Assembly: GCA_964495555.1 (NCBI GenBank)
Contig: CAZBWA010000004.1
Coordinates: 1 to 64,000 of the forward strand
From: VGCC01 sp964495555
Lineage (GTDB): Bacteria > Actinomycetota > Actinomycetes > S36-B12
Direction of reading: 5' to 3'
DNA length: 64,000 bases
Shown here piece after piece: positions 56,796-64,000 of this stretch. A program made the position numbers and the translations under genes. Numbering within the stretch: position 1 is the stretch's first letter; each line of letters starts with the position of its first letter. Under the pieces are notes generated by a model. It was not told the DNA's origin. It saw nothing but the letters and a program-made list of their open reading frames with translations, and searched no databases.

Positions 56796-57233
56796 TCAGG
56801 GCTTGGTGGTGTGTGCGAGCACCGCCGGTGCCACCTCCACCAGGGTGTTCACCTCCGGGGCGTAGTCCCGCGGCACGGTGAGTTCGATCACCGGGCGGAT
56901 CCCGACTGTCGTGAAGAGCGTCCCGTTGGTCAGGGGTTCTGGGAACCATGTGATTCCCTCGACCTCGACCAGGCCACTATCCATCGCGAGCGTGGCGGGA
57001 GTCGAGACACCGCAGCGCACGATGATCGGGGGGTCGCCCCATGCTGCCGCGGATGCTTCGGTGGGCACCGTCTCGCGCATTGTTTCCCCGAGGACCTGCA
57101 CGGGCAGTGCCGCAAGGAACGGAGCGCAACCCTCGTCGGAGGGTGATCCCGTCACGTCGACGGGGCGTGTGCACGCAACGCACGCCAGGGCCAGTGCGGC
57201 CCAAGCGAACGTCACAGGTGGACGACGGGGCAC
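56796..57233 (-). CDS. DUF3515-like lipoprotein
   Basis: 145 residues. MPRRPPVTFAWAALALACVAC is a lipoprotein signal peptide with lipobox L-A-L-A-C (or A-C-V-A-C). The mature part has CAPFLAALPVQVLG, a central IIVRCGV and EGITWFPE, matching the actinobacterial DUF3515 family; the two remaining cysteines may form a disulfide. Function unknown. GTG 57233 gives a 22-base overlap with the AsnC-like gene; GTG 57215 (GTGA overlap) is an alternative but loses the positively charged n-region. Confidence 0.8.
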   Translation of the reverse strand: MPRRPPVTFAWAALALACVACTRPVDVTGSPSDEGCAPFLAALPVQVLGETMRETVPTEASAAAWGDPPIIVRCGVSTPATLAMDSGLVEVEGITWFPEPLTNGTLFTTVGIRPVIELTVPRDYAPEVNTLVEVAPAVLAHTTKP

Positions 57234-57448
57234 GTCAGTGTGCGGGTGATGCCGGGCACGGCCTGGATCTTGGCGACCACGAGTTGCCCGAGTTCATCGA
57301 TCGTGCGGGCCTCGGAACGGACGATGACGTCATAGGGGCCCGTGACATCCTCGGCCAGGGTGACACCCGGGATCTCGCGAATCGCGTGCACGACCGAGGC
57401 TGCCTTGCCGACTTCGGTCTGAATCAAAACATAGGCTTGCACGGACAT
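57212..57448 (-). CDS. stand-alone Lrp/AsnC ligand-binding (RAM) domain protein
   Basis: 78 residues, a single alpha/beta ACT-like RAM domain (VQAYVLIQTEVGKAASVVHA, TGPYDVIVRSEARTIDELGQ). No DNA-binding domain is present; this is not a truncation, because the leaderless -10 directly precedes the ATG and homologous short proteins are common in actinobacteria and archaea. It may sense amino acids and pair with a full-length Lrp elsewhere. It is divergent from thiL. Confidence 0.88.
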   Translation of the reverse strand: MSVQAYVLIQTEVGKAASVVHAIREIPGVTLAEDVTGPYDVIVRSEARTIDELGQLVVAKIQAVPGITRTLTCPVVHL

Positions 57449-57454
57449 ACTCGG

Positions 57455-57460
57455 ACTCTA
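57455..57460 (-). promoter_or_regulatory. -10 hexamer of the RAM-domain gene
   Basis: TAGAGT on the minus strand, six bases before ATG 57448. Same hexamer as the ilvB promoter. Confidence 0.6.
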
Positions 57461-57482
57461 TTGTCCAGTGAGGATTCGCGCC

Positions 57483-58436
57483 ATGAACACAGACCCGACG
57501 ACCGTGGCCGACGTGGGCGAGTTCGGGTTGATCGCTCGCATCACGGACGATTTGCCGACAACGCGGAGCGTCGTCCTCGGTCCGGGAGACGACGCCGCTG
57601 AGGTGGCGACCTCCGAATCGGTCCTCGTGACCGTCGACGTCCTCGTGGAGGGGCGGCACTTCCGCCGCGACTGGTGTACGGCGATGGACGTCGGTCGCCG
57701 CGGCGCGGCGGCCTCCCTGGCCGACATTGCGGCGATGGGGGGTACTCCGACCGCGCTCGTCGTGGGCCTCGGTGTCCCAGCCGACCTGCCCGCGCAGTGG
57801 GCGCAGCAGTGCGCGGCCGGCGTGGCCGAGGAGGCCCTCCGTGCGGGGGCCGCGCTCGTCGGGGGCGATCTCACCGCATCCGACGAGATCGTCCTCTCCG
57901 TCACGGCGATCGGAGACCCACCCGAGGCTGGGTCGGTCACGCGGGCCGGGGCGGTACCCGGTGACGTCCTCGCGCTGCACGGGCGCGTCGGGTGGGCCGC
58001 CGCCGGACTCGCGGTGCTCGGTCGAGGGTTCCGCGCCCCCAAAGTCCTGGTGGACGCCTACCGATTCCCCGAGGTCGATTACCGCCAGGGACCGAAGGCC
58101 GCCGCTCGCGGCGCGCACGCGATGATCGATGTGAGCGATGGACTGGTGGCCGACGCCCGGCACATAGCCGAAGCCTCAGGCGTCGCGCTGACGCTCACTC
58201 CCGAAGCGCTGGATGTTCCCGAGCCCCTCGCCACGACGGCTGCCGCCTACAACGTCGACCCGCGTGAGTGGATGCTGACCGGAGGTGACGACCACGCCTT
58301 CCTGGCCGCGTTCCCCGATAAGAAGTCGGTGCCCAAGGGGTGGACCATCATCGGCAGAGTGGACGAGGGTGAACCCGGGACCTACGTGAACGGGTACCTG
58401 GTGACCCGACAGGGCGGGCACACCCACTTCGGTTAG
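57483..58436 (+). CDS. thiL: thiamine-monophosphate kinase
   Basis: Phosphorylates thiamine monophosphate to the diphosphate. 317 residues, AIR-synthase/PurM-like fold. VGEFGLIARIT, VVLGPGDDAAEV (metal-binding Asp pair), VTVDVLVEGRHFRRDW, LVGGDLTASDEIV and MIDVSDGLVADARHIAEASG are the family motifs. ATG 57483 is preferred over GTG 57468 because homology starts after it and GAGG lies upstream. The TAG stop overlaps convergent rpmB by four bases. Confidence 0.94.
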   Translation: MNTDPTTVADVGEFGLIARITDDLPTTRSVVLGPGDDAAEVATSESVLVTVDVLVEGRHFRRDWCTAMDVGRRGAAASLADIAAMGGTPTALVVGLGVPADLPAQWAQQCAAGVAEEALRAGAALVGGDLTASDEIVLSVTAIGDPPEAGSVTRAGAVPGDVLALHGRVGWAAAGLAVLGRGFRAPKVLVDAYRFPEVDYRQGPKAAARGAHAMIDVSDGLVADARHIAEASGVALTLTPEALDVPEPLATTAAAYNVDPREWMLTGGDDHAFLAAFPDKKSVPKGWTIIGRVDEGEPGTYVNGYLVTRQGGHTHFG

Positions 58437-58621
58437 GCGCGAGCGACCTTGCCCGCCTTGATGCACGAGGTGCACACGTTCAGGCGCTTCGGCGTCGAAC
58501 CGACGACGGCCCGCACGGACTGAATGTTGGGGTTCCAGCGTCGCTTGGTCCGACGATGGGAATGGGAGATGTTGTGGCCGAACCCCGGGCCCTTGCCACA
58601 CACGTCGCAGTTCGCTGCCAC
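58433..58621 (-). CDS. rpmB: 50S ribosomal protein L28 (zinc form)
   Basis: 62 residues from GTG 58621, which has GAGGAG five bases upstream. AANCDVCGKGPGFGHNISHS, the RRWNPNIQSVRAVV core and NVCTSCIKAGKV identify bL28. Both cysteine pairs (C-x2-C twice) are present, so this is the C+ form that binds zinc. Actinobacteria often carry a second, C-minus paralog under Zur control; none is seen here. The frame is open further upstream, but without homology. Confidence 0.95.
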   Translation of the reverse strand: MAANCDVCGKGPGFGHNISHSHRRTKRRWNPNIQSVRAVVGSTPKRLNVCTSCIKAGKVARA

Positions 58622-58690
58622 GGTCACTCCTCGCTTCTCCAACGGACACGCAAGAGTAGCCCAGCCCCGCCGGCGCCCCAAATCGGGAGG

Positions 58691-58696
58691 TAGCGT
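58691..58696 (+). promoter_or_regulatory. -10 hexamer of the DAK2-recG operon
   Basis: TAGCGT, six bases before GTG 58703; this decides the start over ATG 58706. Confidence 0.6.
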
Positions 58697-58702
58697 CGGG
58701 CC

Positions 58703-60271
58703 GTGATGACGGGAGCCTCACTGCGGGGCTGGCTACACGAGGCCCGTGACTCCCTCAGCCGCACGAGGGACGACATCGACTCCCTCAATGTGTTCCCGGT
58801 CCCCGACGGAGACACCGGCACCAACCTCCTCCTCACGATGGAGGCGGCCTGCGCGGAGGCAGACTCGTGCACGGACCTCGATGTGGCTCCCGTCGCCGAA
58901 GCAGCCGCTCGCGGAGCTCTCCTTGGGGCCCGTGGGAACTCCGGCGTGATCGTGTCGCAGATCCTGCGCGGCGTGGGACGCGCACTGGGCGAGTCGCCAA
59001 GTATCGACGGACACGCCGTGGCCCGGGCCCTGCGACTGGGAGCCGATCAGGCCTACCGCGCCGTGGCTCGCCCGGTGGAGGGCACCATCCTGACGGTGAT
59101 CCGTTCCGCGGCGGAGGCTGCCGAGCGAGCCGTCGACGCGGGTTCCACAGAGGTCTCGAATGTCCTGGATGCGGCGCGGGCGGCCGCGGTGGATGCTCTC
59201 GAGCGCACGCCGACCATGCTGGACGTGCTGCGTCGGGCCGGGGTGGTCGACGCGGGGGGACAGGGACTCGTGGTCATCCTGGATGCCTGGGCACGGGTCG
59301 CGGGAGACGGAGGCGACGTCCCGGTCACCGTGTGTGTACCGGAATCCGAGCGGCCCTCGACTGTGACGGCGACGTCGGAGGATTTCGAGGTCATGTACCT
59401 CTTCGATGGTCCCGCCGAGGGCGCAGACGAATTGCGCCGCCAGCTGGATCGAATGGGTACGAGCGTCGTCGTCGTGGGCGATGCCGAGCTCTGGAATGTC
59501 CACGTACACACCAACGATGCGGGCGCTGCGATCGAAGCGGCCCTGCCCCTGGGCGTCCCGCACCGTATCCGCATCGTCCATCTGGGCACGCACGACCACG
59601 TGCCCGTGAGTGCGCGAGGGGTGGTGGTCGTGACACATGGGCCGGGGATCGCGGAGCTCGTGCGCGATGCCGACGCGGTCGCGGTTCCCGCGCGACCACG
59701 CGAGGCACCCGCGACGCAGAGCTTCATCGACGCCATCGCAGGGACCAACGCGCCTGCGGTGATCGTGCTGCCCAGTGACTCGGACTGCATCGCGGTGGCG
59801 GGATTGGCGGCGGACGTGGCACGGGAATCGGGCGTACGAGTGGTGGTCATCCCCACGCGATCCATCGTGCAGTCCCTCGCAGCCCTCGCCGTGCACGACC
59901 CCACCGCGTCGTTCGACGACGATGCGGTAGCCATGACGCGGGCAGCGGGGGCCACGCGATACGCAGCGGTCACGATTGCCGTGCGCAACGCATTGACCAT
60001 GGCGGGTCCGTGCGTGCCCGGCGACGTGCTCGGCATTGTGGGAGGCGAGATCGCGCACGTCGGAAGCGACATGGTTGCTGTCTGTCAGGCCATGCTCGAT
60101 GAGTTGATCACTGCGGACGGTGCTCTGGTCACTCTCGTCACGGGATCCGAGGCGCAACGGGCGGACGTGGACTTCCTCACCGCATGGCTCTCCCGTGCCC
60201 ATCCCACGATCGACCTGGTGATCCATGCGGGAGGCCAGCCACTCTGGCCGTTCATCATCGGTGTCGAATGA
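58703..60271 (+). CDS. DAK2-domain protein, FakA/YloV-like kinase
   Basis: 522 residues. The N-terminal DAK2 (DhaL-like) ATP-binding domain has DDIDSLNVFPVPDGDTGTN with its metal-binding Asp cluster, LGARGNSGVIVSQILRG and VVDAGGQGLVVIL. A middle linker and a C-terminal DegV-like region (~250-520) include ELWNVHVHTND. The family includes FakA, the fatty-acid kinase ATP-binding subunit of Firmicutes; no fakB is nearby, so the substrate is unproven. Such a gene precedes recG in most actinobacteria. recG starts one base after its stop. Confidence 0.88.
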   Translation: MMTGASLRGWLHEARDSLSRTRDDIDSLNVFPVPDGDTGTNLLLTMEAACAEADSCTDLDVAPVAEAAARGALLGARGNSGVIVSQILRGVGRALGESPSIDGHAVARALRLGADQAYRAVARPVEGTILTVIRSAAEAAERAVDAGSTEVSNVLDAARAAAVDALERTPTMLDVLRRAGVVDAGGQGLVVILDAWARVAGDGGDVPVTVCVPESERPSTVTATSEDFEVMYLFDGPAEGADELRRQLDRMGTSVVVVGDAELWNVHVHTNDAGAAIEAALPLGVPHRIRIVHLGTHDHVPVSARGVVVVTHGPGIAELVRDADAVAVPARPREAPATQSFIDAIAGTNAPAVIVLPSDSDCIAVAGLAADVARESGVRVVVIPTRSIVQSLAALAVHDPTASFDDDAVAMTRAAGATRYAAVTIAVRNALTMAGPCVPGDVLGIVGGEIAHVGSDMVAVCQAMLDELITADGALVTLVTGSEAQRADVDFLTAWLSRAHPTIDLVIHAGGQPLWPFIIGVE

Positions 60272-60272
60272 C

Positions 60273-62462
60273 ATGTCGGACTTCCTCGATCAACCCCTCG
60301 CGGGCGTCATCGGCGGCAAGTCGGCAAAGGCGCTGGCCGACACCCTCGAACTGCGCACGGTGGGCGATCTCCTCCGGCACTACCCACGCCGATACGCCGA
60401 GCAGGGCAGCCTGACGGGGCTTGCGTCCCTGGAGGATGGTGGGAACGTCACGGTGGTCGCCGAGATCGCGGAAGTGACATCCCGGCGAATGCGCAATAAG
60501 AAGGGATCGATCCTCGAGGCTCGACTCACCGATGGAAGGGACAGCCTCCGCGTCACCTTCTTCAATCAAGCCTGGCGCGAGAAGGAGCTGCGCGTGGGAC
60601 GTAGCGGCCTCTTCTCGGGGACGATCTCAAGCTTCCGAGGCGTGCGACAACTCGCACATCCCCGGTACCTGCTGTTCCCGGATGGAGTGCACGACGACCC
60701 GGAGGCGGCCGAGGCATTCGCGTCGACGCTGATTCCCGTCTATCCGGCCACGGCCCGCGTGACGACCTGGGAGATCGCGCGGGCGGCGCGCGTCATCCTC
60801 GACACCCTTCCCGACCTCGAGGACCCGATCCCGCGCGACGTGCGTGAGCGTCACGGGTTGCCGGATCTGCGCACCGCGCTTCTCACCATCCACCGCCCCG
60901 CGTCGCTGTCGGAGGCGCGGGAGGCACGCAGGCGGTTGGCGTTCGAGGAGGCGCTCCTCCTTCAGGCCGAGGTGGTGCGGCGTCGGGCTCTCCTAGCCGA
61001 CAGCGTTGCTCTGCCCCGCCCCGGCGTGGACGACGGGCTCCGTGCGCGGTTCGATCGCGCGCTGCCGTTCGACCTCACGGAAGGTCAGCGGCTCGTGGGA
61101 TCGGACATCTCCACAGATATGCGTGAAGCCCGTCCGATGCAGCGTCTGCTGCAGGGCGACGTGGGAAGCGGTAAGACGGTCGTGGCCCTGAGGGCGATGT
61201 TGGATGTGGTCGACTCCGGTGGTCAGGCCGTCCTCGTCGCGCCGACGGAGGTCCTGGCGGTCCAGCACTGGCGCACCATCAGGGACCTCCTCGGCACCCT
61301 GGCGGAGCAGGGCACCCTCGGGTCGGGAGACCTTACGGAACCCGGCACCGACGTCGTCCTCCTGACCGGATCCCTCCGTGGCCGTGAGCGCGAGTCGGTG
61401 ATGCGACGTATCGCCGATGGCTCCGCAGGGATCGTCGTCGGCACCCACGCCCTGTTCGAGGAGTCGGTGGAGTTCCGCGACCTCGGGATCGTCGTGATCG
61501 ACGAGCAACATCGTTTCGGCGTTGAGCAGCGAGCCCTCCTCGCGGAACGGGGGTCCGGTGACCATCGGCCCCACATGCTGGTGATGACCGCGACCCCGAT
61601 TCCCAGGACGGTGGTGATGACGGTGTTCGGGGACCTCGAGGTGTCGACGCTTCGGGATGTGCCCGCGGGACGGGCGGAGGTGGCGACCCACGTCGTGCAC
61701 CCCTTGGAACAGCCACGCCACTTCGAGCGCGTGTGGGACCGAGTCGCGGAGGAGGTCGCCTCCGGACACCGTGTCTTCGTCGTGTGCGCCCGCATTGGTG
61801 ACGGCCTGGATGTCCCCGTGGATGACCCGGCAGCGGGGGAGGCGTCGGGTTCTGGGATCCGGGGTGTGCTCGAGTTCGCCGCGTGGTTGGCGGAGCGTCT
61901 CCCGGGCGTGCGCGTGGGCACGGTGCACGGTCGCCTGAGCTCCGACGAGAAGGACGTGGTGATGAACAGGTTCCGGGGCTCCGGTGAGGACGCCATCGAC
62001 GTCCTCGTCTCCACGACCGTCATCGAGGTCGGAGTCGATATTCCCTATGCGACCATGATGGTCGTCATGGATGCCGATCGGTTCGGTATCTCGCAGTTGC
62101 ATCAGCTTCGAGGGCGTATCGGACGCGGAGTGCTTCCCGGTGTGTGCATCCTGGTGAGCGACGCGGAGGGCCTCGCGCGCGAACGGTTGTCCGCCGTGGC
62201 AGCGACCCGCGACGGATTCCTCCTGGCACAGCAGGACTTGGAGTTGCGTGGAGCGGGTGACGTCCTCGGGGTTGCGCAGTCCGGTATCCGCTCGTCACTG
62301 CGTCTCCTGGACGTGGTTGCCGATGCAGACATGATCTCCGAGGTGCGCGCGGTCGCGGAGGACCTCGTGGCGCGTGATCCGACCCTCCTGCAGTGGCCCG
62401 CGCTGCACCGTGCCCTGGCGCGCGCGGATGAGGTACGCATCGCATTCCTGGAGAGGACATGA
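60273..62462 (+). CDS. recG: ATP-dependent DNA helicase RecG
   Basis: Reverses stalled forks and branch-migrates junctions. 729 residues. The wedge/OB domain covers ~60-160 (VTVVAEIAEVTSRRMRNKKG). Helicase motifs: Walker A GDVGSGKTVVALRAM, the D-E-Q-H box in VVIDEQHRFGVEQRA, motif III MTATPIPRTV and motif VI LHQLRGRIGRG; the C-terminal TRG motif region is DGFLLAQQDLELRGAGDVLG. ATG 60273 is one base past the previous stop. An in-frame upstream codon lies inside the DAK2 gene and is rejected. Coupled to rsmD. Confidence 0.97.
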   Translation: MSDFLDQPLAGVIGGKSAKALADTLELRTVGDLLRHYPRRYAEQGSLTGLASLEDGGNVTVVAEIAEVTSRRMRNKKGSILEARLTDGRDSLRVTFFNQAWREKELRVGRSGLFSGTISSFRGVRQLAHPRYLLFPDGVHDDPEAAEAFASTLIPVYPATARVTTWEIARAARVILDTLPDLEDPIPRDVRERHGLPDLRTALLTIHRPASLSEAREARRRLAFEEALLLQAEVVRRRALLADSVALPRPGVDDGLRARFDRALPFDLTEGQRLVGSDISTDMREARPMQRLLQGDVGSGKTVVALRAMLDVVDSGGQAVLVAPTEVLAVQHWRTIRDLLGTLAEQGTLGSGDLTEPGTDVVLLTGSLRGRERESVMRRIADGSAGIVVGTHALFEESVEFRDLGIVVIDEQHRFGVEQRALLAERGSGDHRPHMLVMTATPIPRTVVMTVFGDLEVSTLRDVPAGRAEVATHVVHPLEQPRHFERVWDRVAEEVASGHRVFVVCARIGDGLDVPVDDPAAGEASGSGIRGVLEFAAWLAERLPGVRVGTVHGRLSSDEKDVVMNRFRGSGEDAIDVLVSTTVIEVGVDIPYATMMVVMDADRFGISQLHQLRGRIGRGVLPGVCILVSDAEGLARERLSAVAATRDGFLLAQQDLELRGAGDVLGVAQSGIRSSLRLLDVVADADMISEVRAVAEDLVARDPTLLQWPALHRALARADEVRIAFLERT

Positions 62463-63031
62463 CCAGGGTCATTGGGGGTCGATGCGGAGGCCTGCGACTG
62501 CGTGTACCGACTCGGGGGACGCGGCCGACCTCGGATCGCGTGCGTGAAGCCCTGTTCTCCTCGGTCGAGGCCTGGCTCGCGCGTGATTCGAGGGCCTGGC
62601 CGGATGTGCGGGTACTCGACCTGTGCGCGGGTTCCGGTGCCCTGGGATTGGAAGCGGCGAGCCGGGGTGCGAAGTCGGTGACGCTGGTCGAGTCCGATGC
62701 CCGCGCTTTCGTTGTCCTGGAGCAGAACTGCGCCGCGGTCGAGGCGGCGCTCGACGACCGTGGCGTCATCACCCCCATGCGGGCCGACGCTCGGCGGGTG
62801 GTGCTCGGGCTGCCCGTGGACGTCGTCTTCGTGGATCCGCCGTACTCCACCCCCGACGAGGAGGTGCGGTCCATGCTCGCTCACCTCGACGATCAAGGGG
62901 CTCTCGCACCCGATGCGCTGGTGGTGGTGGAGAGGAGCACGCATGCGACCACGCCGTGGCCCGCCTCGTGGCAGGCCGTCCATGATCGCGCCTACGGGGA
63001 TACGCGGCTTTGGTACGGTCGCCACGGATGA
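62459..63031 (+). CDS. rsmD: 16S rRNA (guanine966-N2)-methyltransferase
   Basis: 190 residues. TRVIGGRCGGLRLRVP and RPTSDRVREALFSSV are diagnostic. SAM motif I is VLDLCAGSGALGLEAASRGA, and the catalytic motif IV is VFVDPPYSTPDEE. The protein is translated from ATG overlapping the recG stop (ATGA). coaD follows after 39 bases, the usual rsmD-coaD order. Confidence 0.95.
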   Translation: MTRVIGGRCGGLRLRVPTRGTRPTSDRVREALFSSVEAWLARDSRAWPDVRVLDLCAGSGALGLEAASRGAKSVTLVESDARAFVVLEQNCAAVEAALDDRGVITPMRADARRVVLGLPVDVVFVDPPYSTPDEEVRSMLAHLDDQGALAPDALVVVERSTHATTPWPASWQAVHDRAYGDTRLWYGRHG

Positions 63032-63070
63032 TCGCCACCGTGGTGGGAACGCGCGCGAACGGGAGGTCGG

Positions 63071-63553
63071 ATGCATAAGGCTGTATGCCCCGGTTCGTTC
63101 GACCCGGTTACCAATGGGCATCTCGACGTGTTCGCGCGGGCTGCGCATCTGGCCGACGAGGTCGTCGTGGCCGTGCTGGTGAATCGAACCAAGCAGAGTC
63201 TCTTCACCGTTGAAGAACGCATCGAGATGCTGCGTGAAGTGACCCGCCCCTACGAGAACATCACGATCGACTCGTTCGACGGGCTCCTCGTGGACTACTG
63301 CCGGACACACGGGATCCAGGCGATCGTCAAGGGGCTGCGCGCGATCAGCGACTTCGACTACGAGTTGCAGATGGCCCAGATGAATTACCGTCTCAGTCGC
63401 GTGGAGACCCTCTTCATCTCCACGAACCCCGAATACGGGTACCTCTCCTCGAGTCTCATCAAGGAGGTGGCGCGTTTCGGGGGTGACGTGAGCGGATCGG
63501 TGCCCGACACCGTGTTGCGGCGCCTGAATGGCAAGTTCTCGGCCACAATGTAG
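63071..63553 (+). CDS. coaD: phosphopantetheine adenylyltransferase
   Basis: Penultimate step of CoA synthesis. 160 residues. The nucleotidyltransferase motif is CPGSFDPVTNGHLDVFARAA (T/H-x-G-H). LLVDYCRTHGIQAIVKGLRA and TNPEYGYLSSSLIKEVARFG complete the ATP and phosphopantetheine sites. ATG 63071 has GGGAGG six bases before it. Confidence 0.96.
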   Translation: MHKAVCPGSFDPVTNGHLDVFARAAHLADEVVVAVLVNRTKQSLFTVEERIEMLREVTRPYENITIDSFDGLLVDYCRTHGIQAIVKGLRAISDFDYELQMAQMNYRLSRVETLFISTNPEYGYLSSSLIKEVARFGGDVSGSVPDTVLRRLNGKFSATM

Positions 63554-63573
63554 GTCGACCGAAGGAGACACGC

Positions 63574-64000
63574 GTGGATGTACAGGAGCGGCTCGACGAG
63601 TTGACCGTCCTCGTCGAAGATGCCAAGTCCATGCCGTTGTCGGCATCCTGCATCGTGAATCGGACTCAGGTGCTGGACCTGATCGACGAGATTCGTCAGT
63701 TACTGCCCGAATCCGTGCATCGGGCTGATGAGTTGTTGGCAGACCGGGAGGCCGTGGTCCAGGACGGGCGCAGAGAGGCGGACCGGATTCTGGAGCGTGC
63801 GCGGGCCGAGGCCGATCGGATGGTGTCCGAGCACGAGGTCTACCTCGCCGCGGTCGCGGAGGCGGATGCGCTCCGCCAGGAAACCCTCGAGGACACGGCG
63901 CGCATGCGCCGCGAGACGGATGACTACATCGATGGGAAGCTGGCGACCTTCGAGATCACGTTGCACAAGACGTTGCAAGCGGTTGATCGCGGTCGCGAAC
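63574..64000 (+). CDS. SepIVA/DivIVA-like coiled-coil protein, 3' end outside window
   Basis: 142 residues are visible from GTG 63574 (Shine-Dalgarno GAAGGAGA, eight bases upstream); no stop occurs before the window edge. VQERLDELTVLVEDAKSMPL is followed by CIVNRTQVLDLIDEIRQLLP, then a long charged helix (GRREADRILERARAEADRMV) predicted to be coiled coil. This fits the mycobacterial Rv2927c/SepIVA family, which is needed for septation and cell-wall growth, and the position after coaD agrees. Confusion with an Fo subunit b-like helix is possible but less likely. Confidence 0.8.
   Translation, partial: MDVQERLDELTVLVEDAKSMPLSASCIVNRTQVLDLIDEIRQLLPESVHRADELLADREAVVQDGRREADRILERARAEADRMVSEHEVYLAAVAEADALRQETLEDTARMRRETDDYIDGKLATFEITLHKTLQAVDRGRE

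Noticed and set aside
57212..57448. The RAM-domain gene as a truncated Lrp/AsnC regulator.
   Set aside because: The -10 and the ATG sit directly before the domain and no helix-turn-helix coding remnant is found upstream; stand-alone RAM proteins are an established family.
63028..63078. A 16-codon ORF after TACGGT, overlapping the coaD start, similar in layout to the glgB mini-ORF.
   Set aside because: The spacing from the hexamer is eight bases, coaD has its own good Shine-Dalgarno sequence, and the ORF ends inside coaD rather than at its start codon. The support is too weak.
1..64000. CRISPR arrays, insertion sequences, prophage, integrases or attachment sites next to the tRNA genes.
   Set aside because: No spaced direct repeats, transposase or integrase motifs, or tRNA 3'-end duplications were seen; the gene content is core metabolism throughout.

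Overview
This window is a gene-dense, high-GC chromosomal segment of an actinobacterium (Actinomycetota). The markers are a NucS mismatch endonuclease, a MurA with Asp in place of the fosfomycin-target Cys, an HU protein with a lysine/alanine tail, FbiD for coenzyme F420, a GatCAB amidotransferase and a SepIVA-like protein. I see no mobile element, prophage or CRISPR array. No gene-free stretch exceeds about 200 bases; the longest are the ilvB, leuA and cimA leaders, the tRNA/leuC region and the hup upstream region. A 100-N scaffold gap inside ddl shows that this is a draft assembly. I cannot name the genus.

Layout. 1-14.5 kb: end of atpD, atpC, a membrane protein, a corrinoid adenosyltransferase, murA, nucS, two small proteins, an alpha/beta hydrolase, an acyltransferase-SGNH protein, methylmalonyl-CoA epimerase and meaB, a thioredoxin-TPR chaperone, and the divergent glgB/glgP. 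From memory this gene order follows M. tuberculosis Rv1310-Rv1328. 14.5-17.5 kb: glgX and an enoyl-CoA hydratase form a junction. 17.5-64 kb: methyltransferase, alpha-glucan glycosyltransferase, acyltransferase, etfBA, cysteine desulfurase, mnmA, a MetE-like protein, ligA, gatCAB, ilvD, ilvBNC, a DUF2256-DUF3253/photolyase-like pair, serA, leuA, leuB, ilvE, cimA, gltX, tRNA-Gln, tRNA-Glu, leuCD, hup, fbiD, gpsA, ddl, thiL, rpmB, recG, rsmD, coaD and sepIVA. This follows Rv3032 down to Rv2927c in order.

Metabolic themes. Almost the whole branched-chain amino acid pathway lies between 31.7 and 50.9 kb (ilvD, ilvBN, ilvC, leuA, leuB, ilvE, cimA, leuCD). Three of its transcripts begin with leader peptides matched to their products: Ile/Val codons before ilvBN, four Leu codons before leuA, three Ile codons before cimA. 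Alpha-glucan metabolism (glgB, glgP, glgX, and a methyltransferase-GT4-acyltransferase trio) occupies 9.6-20.2 kb. The indirect Gln-tRNA pathway (gltX, gatCAB, tRNA-Gln) is complete here.

Regulatory architecture. More than twenty starts share one layout: a TANNNT or CANNNT hexamer followed by exactly six bases and then ATG or GTG, with no Shine-Dalgarno sequence. I read these as leaderless transcripts. In four cases the upstream gene's TAG stop codon is itself the first half of the -10 hexamer. Genes within operons usually overlap by ATGA or GTGA, and many convergent pairs overlap at their stop codons, so the segment is very compact. I used the hexamer rule to fix many start codons.
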